From: Algoriphagus sp. NG3
GTDB lineage: Bacteria > Bacteroidota > Bacteroidia > Cytophagales > Cyclobacteriaceae
Direction of reading: 5' to 3'
DNA length: 64,000 nucleotides
NCBI RefSeq assembly: GCF_034119865.1
Contig: NZ_CP139421.1
Coordinates: 124,001 to 188,000 of the forward strand
Positions 15,644 through 22,805 of this stretch are shown here, in pieces (positions within the stretch are counted from its first letter, which is position 1; each line of letters opens with the position of its first letter). The translations under genes and the position numbers were made by a program. The notes beneath the pieces are model-generated. The model worked only from the letters and a program-made list of their open reading frames with translations, made no database searches and had not been told where the DNA came from.

Positions 15644-18160
15644 ATGAAAAAATTATTCAACTTCCTCGCAGTTCTTTTTCTATTTACTAACAGCGTATCG
15701 ATTGCCCAGCAGTCTTCTGGGAAGGAATCCACTCCTGCTAAAATCGTCGGTATAGCAAAGGATCTTAAAACCGGGGATCCTGTCGCTTACGCTACCGCTG
15801 CTCTATATGTGTCTGGAAGCGAGACAAATGTAGCTGGGGCAGTGGCTGATGGCGATGGTGTGTTTTATATCACGGGTATGGATCTAGGAACCTATGATTT
15901 AAAGCTCAGTTTTTTGGGTTTTGAAACCAAAACAATCACAGGTATCCAGGTAGTTTCCAAGACTGGGGATGTTAATATTGGGGAAGTAGAAATGACCGAC
16001 GAGGGGCTTGCACTTGAAGAAGTAACGGTACAAGGTCAGCGTGACTTGATCGAGGAGCGGGTAGACCGCACGATCTACAAAGCAGAAAATGACAAAACAA
16101 CTGCAGGAGGCGATGGTACGGATGTCTTAAGAAGAGTGCCTATGCTATCTGTGGATCTGGACGGGAATGTCTCCATGAGAGGAAGCAGTAACATCACCGT
16201 ATTGATAGATGGAAGACCTTCGGCGATTGCAGCAAGTAGTATCACGGATGCCTTGAAGCAGATCCCCGCTGATGAGATCAAGTCTGTGGAAGTAATCACC
16301 TCGCCGTCGGCCAGATTCGATGCTGAGGGAACTTCTGGGGTGATCAATATCGTGACAAAGAAGAATAATCTGCAGGGTATGTCTGCGAATATCCGTACGG
16401 GTGCAGGCCTTAGAGGATCGGATTTTGGATTGAACGCAAGTGCCAGAAAGGGCAAGTTCGGGTTTACTCTAGGTGGATTCGGTAGAGCAGGATATAATAT
16501 CAACGGAAGCTTCGAGAATAAGCAGGTAATTTCGAATCCTGATGGAACTTCTTCCACAGTTCTTCAGATGGCTGATACCAAAAGTACCCACCTTTTTGGG
16601 AGGTATAATTTTGGAGTGGACTATGAAATAAATGAGTACAACTTCCTGAATGCAGCTGTGAATTTCGGGATCAGAAACAGGAACAATTTTCAGGAGAATT
16701 TCTTGACTGAAAATTACCTCGATGGGGATTTGACCCGAAAAGCTCTGCGTGAAACGGACACTAAGGACAATTCTAATTCTGTAGATATCAGCTTGAACTA
16801 CACCAGAACCTTTGAGAAGAAAGGTAAGGAAATCTCTTTACTGACCTTGTATAGCCGTAACAATGGAGAGAATTCATTTGTAAACACGCTTTTTGAGGAA
16901 GATATGCTTACGGTCAATTCCAGGTTGAAAAATGACAATCCAAGCAGAAACGAGGAATTTACCGTTCAATTGGATCTGGTAGAGCCACTAGGGAAGGACG
17001 GCAATTCTATACTGGAATATGGAGCCAAAAACATCCTTAGAAAAGCCTATTCTGACTTTGCCTATTTCCAGGCAGAAGGCGCTGATGGAGAGTATGTGGA
17101 AGATCCAAATCCAAGCTTGAGCAATGACTTTAGCTACGACCAGAATGTAACGGCTGGATATGTGTCTTACACTACTACTTTGTTCAAAAATTATACGATC
17201 AAGCCTGGTATCAGATATGAATACACCACGATCAACGCTGATTTTAGAACGGAATCTTCTCCCGTGGATATCCCCTCTTATGGTACTATTGTCCCTAGTT
17301 TGAACCTGAGCAGAAAGCTTGCCAACGGCAATATGATCAAAGGTTCCTATAACAGAAGAATTTCCCGTCCATCGCTTAGATTTCTGAATCCAAACATTGA
17401 TGCTTCAAACCCACTTCAGGTTTCTCAGGGTAACCCGGAATTGGATCCTGAGTTTACAGACAACTACGAGTTGGGTTACAGTACCTTTTTCAAAAGTACC
17501 ATGGTAAGCTTCAGTGGTTTCTTTAGAAATACCACAGGATCTATCCAGGCGGTAAGAACTCCTCAAGATGATGACATTATATTCACTACCTATGACAATA
17601 TCGGTCATGAAAGAGCTTTTGGTACAAACATCTTTACCAATATCAGTATCAGCAATAAGTTCTCCCTGAACGGTAGTGTGGACGCTTATTACGCTTTGCT
17701 TGATAATGGACTTACAGATCCTGATTTTGCGGCATCCAATGAGGGCTTCGTGATCAGCGGACGACTTTTCGGCAACTATTCCTTGCCTAACGACTGGCAG
17801 ATCCAAGCATTTACTTTTGCCAGAGGACGCCAGGTTCAGTTGCAGGGTACTTCTGGAGGATTCTACATGTATGGAATGGGGATCAACAAGCAGTTCAATG
17901 AGAAGAGAGGAACTATCGGATTCGGTGCGGATAACTTCCTGACTAAAGAGTTTAAGATTAAAAACGAGATTGTTACTCCGAGTATAGTTCAGAACAGCAC
18001 GAACATCATGCGTAACATGAATTTCAAAATCAACTTCAGCTACAGAATAGGCAAGCTAAGCATGGATCAGAAGCCTAGAAGGAAGAAATCAATTTCTAAT
18101 GATGATCTGAAAGAAGGCGGAAGTGAAGGCGGAGGAGCTGAAATGCAGCAGAACAAATAA
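15644..18160 (+). CDS. TonB-dependent receptor, OMP_b-brl_3 type
   Basis: The 838-residue protein has a signal peptide (about residues 1-21) and a CarboxypepD_reg-like domain (30-115: KIVGIAKDLKTGDPVAYA... LSFLGFETKTITGI). A plug-like domain follows (LRRVPMLSVDLDGNVSMRG... VLIDGRPSA... DEIKSVEVITSPSARFDAEG), then a large beta-barrel. There is a ~45-residue hydrophilic tail rich in Lys, Gly and Glu after the last strand, unlike classical receptors that end in an aromatic residue, but common in this subfamily. It likely moves a ligand across the outer membrane; the ligand is unknown. It is divergent from the LytS/LytT pair, which may control it, and is followed by a terminator. Confidence 0.88.
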   Translation: MKKLFNFLAVLFLFTNSVSIAQQSSGKESTPAKIVGIAKDLKTGDPVAYATAALYVSGSETNVAGAVADGDGVFYITGMDLGTYDLKLSFLGFETKTITGIQVVSKTGDVNIGEVEMTDEGLALEEVTVQGQRDLIEERVDRTIYKAENDKTTAGGDGTDVLRRVPMLSVDLDGNVSMRGSSNITVLIDGRPSAIAASSITDALKQIPADEIKSVEVITSPSARFDAEGTSGVINIVTKKNNLQGMSANIRTGAGLRGSDFGLNASARKGKFGFTLGGFGRAGYNINGSFENKQVISNPDGTSSTVLQMADTKSTHLFGRYNFGVDYEINEYNFLNAAVNFGIRNRNNFQENFLTENYLDGDLTRKALRETDTKDNSNSVDISLNYTRTFEKKGKEISLLTLYSRNNGENSFVNTLFEEDMLTVNSRLKNDNPSRNEEFTVQLDLVEPLGKDGNSILEYGAKNILRKAYSDFAYFQAEGADGEYVEDPNPSLSNDFSYDQNVTAGYVSYTTTLFKNYTIKPGIRYEYTTINADFRTESSPVDIPSYGTIVPSLNLSRKLANGNMIKGSYNRRISRPSLRFLNPNIDASNPLQVSQGNPELDPEFTDNYELGYSTFFKSTMVSFSGFFRNTTGSIQAVRTPQDDDIIFTTYDNIGHERAFGTNIFTNISISNKFSLNGSVDAYYALLDNGLTDPDFAASNEGFVISGRLFGNYSLPNDWQIQAFTFARGRQVQLQGTSGGFYMYGMGINKQFNEKRGTIGFGADNFLTKEFKIKNEIVTPSIVQNSTNIMRNMNFKINFSYRIGKLSMDQKPRRKKSISNDDLKEGGSEGGGAEMQQNK

Positions 18161-18199
18161 TTAAGAAAGTAAATAGTAGATTGGGTTACAAGAGAAAAA

Positions 18200-18229
18200 C
18201 CCGCTCTCCATTGAGAGCGGGCTTTTTTT
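18200..18229 (+). terminator. Terminator of the TonB-type receptor gene
   Basis: CCCGCTCTC-catt-GAGAGCGGG is a perfect 9-bp stem followed by C and seven T, 40 bp after the stop. Confidence 0.93.
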
Positions 18230-18374
18230 ATGCTTGATTTTGCCAAGGAGGCTACGGAGGGCACAGAGGTTTATGCAGTGAGCACAAGTGCTTACTTGGT
18301 TCAGTCCTCAAAATTGGGCCAAAGGACGCATAATACTGGCCTTAAACAGCCAAAATTTACTCTCTTGCCTCTAG

Positions 18375-18553
18375 ATTCTTGGTTCTTAATTCTCGTCTCT
18401 TAATTTTTAAATCTGCCTTGTTTTTGCGCAAGCCTCACTGAAATTCAGTCAGGAGACTGCAGTGGTTTTTGTCCAAGTCGTGAGACTTGAACCAAAGGAG
18501 AAGATATTCTCTTGGCTCTTGATTCCGGTCTCTTGATTCTTAAATCTAGCCTG
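18375..18553 (+). repeat. Pair of degenerate ~45-bp TC-rich direct repeats
   Basis: The unit at 18375-18420 (containing GTCTCTTAATTTTTAAATCT) recurs at 18507-18553 as GTCTCTTGATTCTTAAATCT. A third, weaker relative is at about 22175-22222 (GGTCTTCAGTTTGCAAATCC). The second and third units are directly followed by hairpin-family members, which suggests a composite element. Confidence 0.5.
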
Positions 18554-18558
18554 CGCCG

Positions 18559-18579
18559 CCGTTCGTGCGACACGAACGG
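18559..18579. repeat. Hairpin repeat (copy 2), perfect 9-bp stem
   Basis: CCGTTCGTG-CGA-CACGAACGG. It is nearly identical to the hairpin at 51565-51585 more than 30 kb away. Confidence 0.65.
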
Positions 18580-18634
18580 CATCTATTAATCTTGATTCTA
18601 GCTACTAGCTACTTGATACTAGCTTCTTGCTACC

Positions 18635-18671
18635 AAAAAAGCCCGACTTCAACTCAATGATGCCGGGCTTT
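18635..18671 (-). terminator. Terminator of the pdhB transcript
   Basis: AAAGCCCG (18638-18645) pairs with CGGGCTTT (18664-18671). On the minus strand the stem is followed by T residues. It lies 20 bp beyond the pdhB stop. Confidence 0.8.
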
Positions 18672-18690
18672 GATATGTTATAAGTACTGA

Positions 18691-19671
18691 CTACTTCTTA
18701 TAGCAGACTTCTTTGATTGCATCTACAGTTCTTTTCACATTTGGCAAGGTCGCCTCAATGTAAGCCGGAGAATAACTCAACGGAATATCCATAGAGTTCA
18801 CACGAACCACAGGGGCGTCTAGGTAATCAAATGCGTATCGCTGGAAATGATAGGTCAGCTCGGATGAAATGGCCGCAATAGGATTGGCTTCTTCTACGAT
18901 CACTACACGGTTGGTCTTCTTCACAGATTCTAGGCAAGTAGCGTAATCAATAGGTCTAACTGTCCTCAGGTCGATCACTTCCGCTTCTATCCCTTCTTTT
19001 GCCATTTCTTCAGCAGCTTGTAAGGCTACTTTCATCATTTTTCCAAACGAAATGACGGTGACGTCTTTTCCCTTCCTCTTGATGTCAGCTACACCGATTG
19101 GCAGCAGGTATTCGCCCTCAGGAACTTCACCCTTGTCAGAGTACATCACTTCAGATTCCATAAAGATCACTGGATCCGGGTCACGGATAGCGGCTTTCAT
19201 CAGTCCTTTTGCGTCATATGGGTTGGAAGGAACGATCACTTTCAAGCCTGGGGTATTGGCAAACCAACTCTCGAAGTTTGAAGAGTGTGTAGCTCCCAAT
19301 TGACCTGCGTTGCCGGTAGGCCCTCTGAATACTACAGGAACACTGTAAGCTCCTCCAGACATGGCAAGCATTTTTGCCGCGGAGTTGATGATTTGATCTA
19401 TTGCAACTAAAGAAAAGTTGAAGGTCATGAACTCTACTATAGGCTTTAGGCCGTTCATAGCAGCACCTACAGCCAATCCTGAAAATCCTAGCTCAGCGAT
19501 AGGAGTATCATAGATACGCTCTGGGCCGAATTCATCCAGCATTCCCTGGGATACTTTGTATGCTCCATTATATTCAGCAACTTCCTCGCCCATAAGAAAA
19601 ACGTCTTTATCACGTCTCATTTCTTCAGACATTGCCTCTCTTAGGGCTTCTCGAAACTGTATTTCTCTCAT
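18691..19671 (-). CDS. pdhB: Pyruvate dehydrogenase E1 component, beta subunit
   Basis: The 326-residue protein is a full-length E1-beta: MREIQFREALREAMSEEM at the start, GEEVAEYNGAYKVSQG, the DTPIAELGFSGLAVGAAM active-site region, and RGPTGNAGQLGATHS. The C-terminal transketolase-like domain has VIDLRTVRPID and VIVEEANP. With E1-alpha it decarboxylates pyruvate using thiamine diphosphate, feeding acetyl-CoA synthesis. The alpha subunit and E2 are not in this window. An 83-bp gap separates it from the aldehyde dehydrogenase upstream. A branched-chain 2-oxoacid E1-beta is the main alternative. Confidence 0.9.
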   Translation of the reverse strand: MREIQFREALREAMSEEMRRDKDVFLMGEEVAEYNGAYKVSQGMLDEFGPERIYDTPIAELGFSGLAVGAAMNGLKPIVEFMTFNFSLVAIDQIINSAAKMLAMSGGAYSVPVVFRGPTGNAGQLGATHSSNFESWFANTPGLKVIVPSNPYDAKGLMKAAIRDPDPVIFMESEVMYSDKGEVPEGEYLLPIGVADIKRKGKDVTVISFGKMMKVALQAAEEMAKEGIEAEVIDLRTVRPIDYATCLESVKKTNRVVIVEEANPIAAISSELTYHFQRYAFDYLDAPVVRVNSMDIPLSYSPAYIEATLPNVKRTVDAIKEVCYKK

Positions 19672-19754
19672 TAGTTTATGACAAAATTTTGGCTCGTAAA
19701 AATAGAAAGGAATTGGCCAAAACCAAAAATAAAGGCTGCTTTATGCCTAATTGA

Positions 19755-21116
19755 TTAGCCTAGATATACGGTTTTTGAATTTACAAACTCCAAAATCCCA
19801 TATCTACCCAGTTCTCTCCCATAGCCGGATTTTTTCACCCCGCCAAAAGGAAGGTGTGGATTGGAGGCTACCATGGAATTGATAAAGACCGCTCCGCTTT
19901 CGATTTTGCCTGCTAGTGCAGAAGCTTTCTCCTTGTCCTCCGACCAGATGGATGCTCCCAGTCCAAACTCGGTATCATTTGCCAGGGCAATTGCGTCGTC
20001 TTCATTTTTTACTTTGAATAGGGTGGCTGCCGGGCCGAATAATTCTTCCTTATATGCCGGAGATGAGGTAGGGATATCTGCCAAAATAGTAGGGGAGAAA
20101 CGTGCAGATCCGTTTTCCGGTTTGTCTCCCCCATAGATAAGGGTTGCTCCGGCATTGAGAGAATTCTCCACCTGCTGGTAAAGATCCTCTGCCAGATCCG
20201 GTCTTGCCATACAGGCAAAATCAGAATTTTCGTCCATAGGATCTCCTTGTTTCAGATTTTTGAAACTCTCCACAAAAAGGGTGAGGAATTTATCATAAAC
20301 CTCCTCTTCTATAATAAAGCGCTTGGCTGCAATGCAGCTCTGCCCGAAGTTGATCATCCTGGCTTTGACGGCTGTCTCGGCGGCTTTCTTAAGGTCTGCG
20401 TCTTTCAAAACAATAAAAGGATCACTTCCTCCTAATTCCAATAAGGACTTCTTAATATGTTTTCCTGCGACTGAAGCAACAGAGCCGCCTGCTTTTTCAC
20501 TGCCTGTGAGTGTGACGGCTTTGATCCGCTCGTCAGCTATTAGTTCAGTGGTAGTGTCAGAATCGATCAAAAGGCTCTGGAAGACGCCCTCAGGAAATCC
20601 GGCTTCAGTAAAGACTTCTTCTATGGCCAGGGAGCATTGTGGGACATTGGAGGCATGTTTTAAGACTCCTACATTTCCTGCCATAAGAGTAGGGGCGGCA
20701 AAGCGGAAAACCTGCCAAAACGGAAAATTCCAAGGCATCACAGCCAAAATTATCCCGAGTGGTTGGTGGATGATTTTGGCTTTTTTTCCGTCAGGCAAAT
20801 CAACCTGCTCGTCTTTCAGGAAACTTTCTGCATTCTCAGCATAATATTCGCAGACTAATGCACATTTGTCCACCTCTGCAAGGGATTCTTTAAGAACTTT
20901 ACCCATTTCCAGGGTAATGATCTGGGCATATTTTTCCCTATTTTCCTTCAGAATGGCGCCAGCTTTGGACATGAGTTCTGACTTTGTTGCAAAGCCTACG
21001 TCTTTCCATCCGGAAAAAGCCACTGATGCACCGCTTAATTTCTGTTCGAGCCTCTCTTGGGAGAGAGTACTGAACTCTTCTATTAATTCTCCTGTGAATG
21101 GGTTGATTGATTTCAT
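19755..21116 (-). CDS. NAD(P)-dependent aldehyde dehydrogenase, succinate-semialdehyde type
   Basis: The 453-residue ALDH has the expected motifs: MPWNFPFWQVFRFAAP (129-144), LELGGSDPF with general base Glu227, and FGQSCIAAKRF with catalytic Cys261. Near the end is MVASNPHLPFGGVKKSGYGR. The short length and start (SINPFTGELIEEF) resemble YneI/Sad-type succinate-semialdehyde dehydrogenases, which oxidise succinate semialdehyde to succinate. Substrate choice is an inference from similarity. Its ATG overlaps the rhodanese stop by 4 bp. Confidence 0.85.
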   Translation of the reverse strand: MKSINPFTGELIEEFSTLSQERLEQKLSGASVAFSGWKDVGFATKSELMSKAGAILKENREKYAQIITLEMGKVLKESLAEVDKCALVCEYYAENAESFLKDEQVDLPDGKKAKIIHQPLGIILAVMPWNFPFWQVFRFAAPTLMAGNVGVLKHASNVPQCSLAIEEVFTEAGFPEGVFQSLLIDSDTTTELIADERIKAVTLTGSEKAGGSVASVAGKHIKKSLLELGGSDPFIVLKDADLKKAAETAVKARMINFGQSCIAAKRFIIEEEVYDKFLTLFVESFKNLKQGDPMDENSDFACMARPDLAEDLYQQVENSLNAGATLIYGGDKPENGSARFSPTILADIPTSSPAYKEELFGPAATLFKVKNEDDAIALANDTEFGLGASIWSEDKEKASALAGKIESGAVFINSMVASNPHLPFGGVKKSGYGRELGRYGILEFVNSKTVYLG

Positions 21117-21511
21117 TGTTCTATAGGTTTACCGGCTGCTTCCCAGGCATCTATCCCTCCGGATAAGGAAAAAACATTAGTAAAGCCTGCATCTTGCATA
21201 ATCTCCATCGCTCTTTCTGACCTTACTCCGGCTTTACAATAAAGCAGGTAGATTTTGTTTTTGGGTAATTTGGAGATTTCGTTTTCAAAATTTTCACTTG
21301 AGATGTCAATGCTTTTTGCTCCGGGCAATCGCCCTTTTTCTATTTCTTCAGCTGTCCTTACATCTATAATTACTGTTGCTCCTTTGTTTTTTGCAATTTC
21401 TTCAAATTCTGATACAGTAATGGGCTTGTTAACAGTTGTTTGAGCCCGACTGAAAGCCGTGTTAGCCACTAACAATGCGAAGAACAGGAAAAGGAATGGC
21501 TGAAGTTTCAT
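21113..21511 (-). CDS. Exported rhodanese-like domain protein
   Basis: The 132-residue protein has an N-terminal signal peptide (residues 1-23, FLFLFFALLVANTAFSRA) and one rhodanese domain. Features are VIIDVRTAEEIEKGRLPGA and the active loop LLYCKAGVRSERA with Cys92. Single-domain periplasmic rhodaneses carry sulfane sulfur or act as thiol redox partners; the acceptor here is unknown. It is the first gene of a minus-strand pair with the aldehyde dehydrogenase (4-bp overlap). Confidence 0.88.
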   Translation of the reverse strand: MKLQPFLFLFFALLVANTAFSRAQTTVNKPITVSEFEEIAKNKGATVIIDVRTAEEIEKGRLPGAKSIDISSENFENEISKLPKNKIYLLYCKAGVRSERAMEIMQDAGFTNVFSLSGGIDAWEAAGKPIEQ

Positions 21512-21580
21512 AAGAAAGTAGTTTGATTAGAAAGAATGCTGTTTGATATTGGATTGAAAATTTAGCAAGATTAAGTCCAA

Positions 21581-22093
21581 ATGCCTAGCAAGATCGCCCT
21601 CATATCCGATTCTCACAGTTTCATTGACCACAAAACACTAGCCTATTTGGCCGATGTGGATGAGATTTGGCATGCAGGTGACATAGGAAGTATAGCGGTG
21701 ATGCAGGCTTTGCCCAACGGTAAGACTATACGGGCTGTTTTTGGAAATATTGATGATAAGGAAATGCAGCATACGTATCCCGAATGGCAGGAATTTACCT
21801 TGGAAGGAGTAAAGGTGCTGATGACACATATCGGGGGCAAACCTCCCCGCTACGCTAAGGGGATCAAAGCTAAAATCAAGGAATCTGCCGCGCACCTTTT
21901 TATCTGCGGGCATTCTCATGTCTGCAAGGTGGAATTTGATAAGACGGTAAACACGCTCTATATGAACCCCGGAGCTATCGGGCAGCATGGATTTCATGTG
22001 ATGCGTACGATGTTGCTGTTTGACCTGGAGGCAGGGCAAGTGAAAAATCTCCGGGTGGTGGAATTGGGGAAAAGAGGGAAGGTGGGTGTTTAA
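21581..22093 (+). CDS. YfcE/MJ0936-type metallophosphoesterase
   Basis: The 170-residue protein has the calcineurin-like phosphoesterase motifs in order: ALISDSHS, WHAGDIG, VFGNIDD, MTHIGG and CGHSHVCK, followed by NPGAIG. These ligate two metal ions. Family members hydrolyse phosphodiesters in vitro; the natural substrate is unknown. Length is normal. It is divergent from the rhodanese gene by 69 bp. Confidence 0.9.
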   Translation: MPSKIALISDSHSFIDHKTLAYLADVDEIWHAGDIGSIAVMQALPNGKTIRAVFGNIDDKEMQHTYPEWQEFTLEGVKVLMTHIGGKPPRYAKGIKAKIKESAAHLFICGHSHVCKVEFDKTVNTLYMNPGAIGQHGFHVMRTMLLFDLEAGQVKNLRVVELGKRGKVGV

Positions 22094-22222
22094 GTTTTTT
22101 TGTGAATGGTAAGTTATAAGGTTTGTAAGCAGTGGGTTAAAATGGTAAAAGGATAAATGTGAAAAGTGGCAGTTTTTAGTCTCAGTTTACAGTCTCGGTC
22201 TTCAGTTTGCAAATCCAGCCAA

Positions 22223-22285
22223 CGTGGTTTGTGTCTCGCCCGCCGTGGTTAGTGTTTCGCCCGCCGTGGTCTGTGTCTTCACAGA
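22223..22285 (+). repeat. Three tandem 21-bp units ending in a hairpin
   Basis: Units start at 22223, 22244 and 22265. The first two read CGTGGTTtGTGTcTCGCCCG and CGTGGTTaGTGTtTCGCCCG; the third starts CGTGGTCTGTGTCTT and runs into a perfect hairpin. Half-sites of the TGTG family thus appear in tandem here. Confidence 0.65.
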
Positions 22286-22289
22286 CCAC
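22266..22289. repeat. Hairpin repeat (copy 3), perfect 10-bp stem
   Basis: GTGGTCTGTG-TCTT-CACAGACCAC. It has no T-run on either side, so it is not a standard terminator. Confidence 0.7.
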
Positions 22290-22311
22290 TCAAGTTTGGC
22301 TAATTTCCGCC

Positions 22312-22334
22312 GAGGTTTGTGTCTCACAAACTAC
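22312..22334. repeat. Hairpin repeat (copy 4)
   Basis: GAGGTTTGTG-TCT-CACAAACTAC, imperfect only in the outer bases. It shares the TGTG-TCn-CACA core. Confidence 0.6.
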
Positions 22335-22445
22335 TATAAATATTATTGGATTGAGATTAAGTAGCTGATAATCAATAAGTATATATGGAATTGAATCCGC
22401 GCTCTCTGCGTCACCCTCTGTGTTCACCTCGGTTAAACAACACCC

Positions 22446-22470
22446 AAAAAAAAAGCGGTCAAATGACCGC
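22446..22470 (-). terminator. Terminator of the 47-residue gene
   Basis: GCGGTC-aaat-GACCGC is a perfect 6-bp stem. On the minus strand it is followed by nine T. It lies 26 bp beyond the stop at 22496. Confidence 0.9.
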
Positions 22471-22495
22471 CTTCAATGTTTTGCAGAAATATAGA

Positions 22496-22639
22496 TTATT
22501 TCCCAAAAGACTTCTTAAGCTCTTCAACGTCCACGTTTTTGATTACAGGCTGAGCAGTCAATTGCTTGATCTTAATCACACGTGTGGTCTGAGATTGTCT
22601 TTTCCTTTTAAGTTTTCTCTTCAGTGTAGTAACTGCCAT
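22496..22639 (-). CDS. Conserved-looking 47-residue basic protein
   Basis: ATG at 22639 to TAA at 22496 encodes 47 residues. The N-terminal third is very basic (MAVTTLKRKLKRKRQSQTTR), and the rest is VIKIKQLTAQPVIKNVDVEE then LKKSFGK. I do not recognise the family. The strong positive charge, small size and isolated, well-bounded gene suggest an RNA- or ribosome-binding protein, but that is inference. Evidence that it is a gene: a TACTTTTG promoter box 40 bp upstream and a perfect terminator 26 bp downstream, both on the same strand. It is divergent from hisS. Overlapping frames on the plus strand are shadows. Confidence 0.8.
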   Translation of the reverse strand: MAVTTLKRKLKRKRQSQTTRVIKIKQLTAQPVIKNVDVEELKKSFGK

Positions 22640-22678
22640 GGTCGTATATTTTTAATAGTATTGTTCAGAAACGAGTCG

Positions 22679-22686
22679 CAAAAGTA
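22679..22686 (-). promoter_or_regulatory. Bacteroidota-type -7 box of the 47-residue gene
   Basis: TACTTTTG on the minus strand, 40 bp before the ATG at 22639. The -33 element is weak. Confidence 0.55.
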
Positions 22687-22772
22687 AATAAAGATTTCTT
22701 TTTAGCCTAAATTAAATTGGGATTTAATTCTTTGACTTTCACCAGATCAAGGGCGGTTTGCTTTTTTTTGAA

Positions 22773-22780
22773 TAAATTTG
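22773..22780 (+). promoter_or_regulatory. Candidate -7 box of hisS
   Basis: TAAATTTG fits TAnnTTTG and lies 26 bp before the hisS ATG. A TTTG at 22757 is too close for a standard -33 element, so support is moderate. Confidence 0.4.
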
Positions 22781-22805
22781 GCAGCTAATCACCAAAATAC
22801 AAGCT

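Larger units (their letters stand above)
18230..18634. other. Gene-free repeat-rich stretch
   Basis: About 400 bp between two terminators contain no gene. They contain two degenerate TC-rich direct repeats (18375-18420 and 18507-18553), a hairpin of the TGTG-type family (18559-18579), and runs of tagctac/cttgatac words near 18598-18632. It looks like an accumulation site for short intergenic repeats. Confidence 0.6.
22094..22445. other. Gene-free stretch with tandem and hairpin repeats
   Basis: About 350 bp with no credible gene. It contains a TC-rich unit related to those at 18375/18507 (about 22175-22222), three 21-bp tandem units (22223-22285) and two hairpins (22266-22289, 22312-22334). 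The rest is AT-rich. Confidence 0.6.

Noticed and set aside
22223..22334. CRISPR-like array
   Set aside because: Units are tandem 21-mers without unique spacers, and no cas gene is present.
22385..22687. Plus-strand open frame of about 100 codons
   Set aside because: It runs antisense across the 47-residue gene, its promoter box and its terminator, and its translation has no domain-like pattern.
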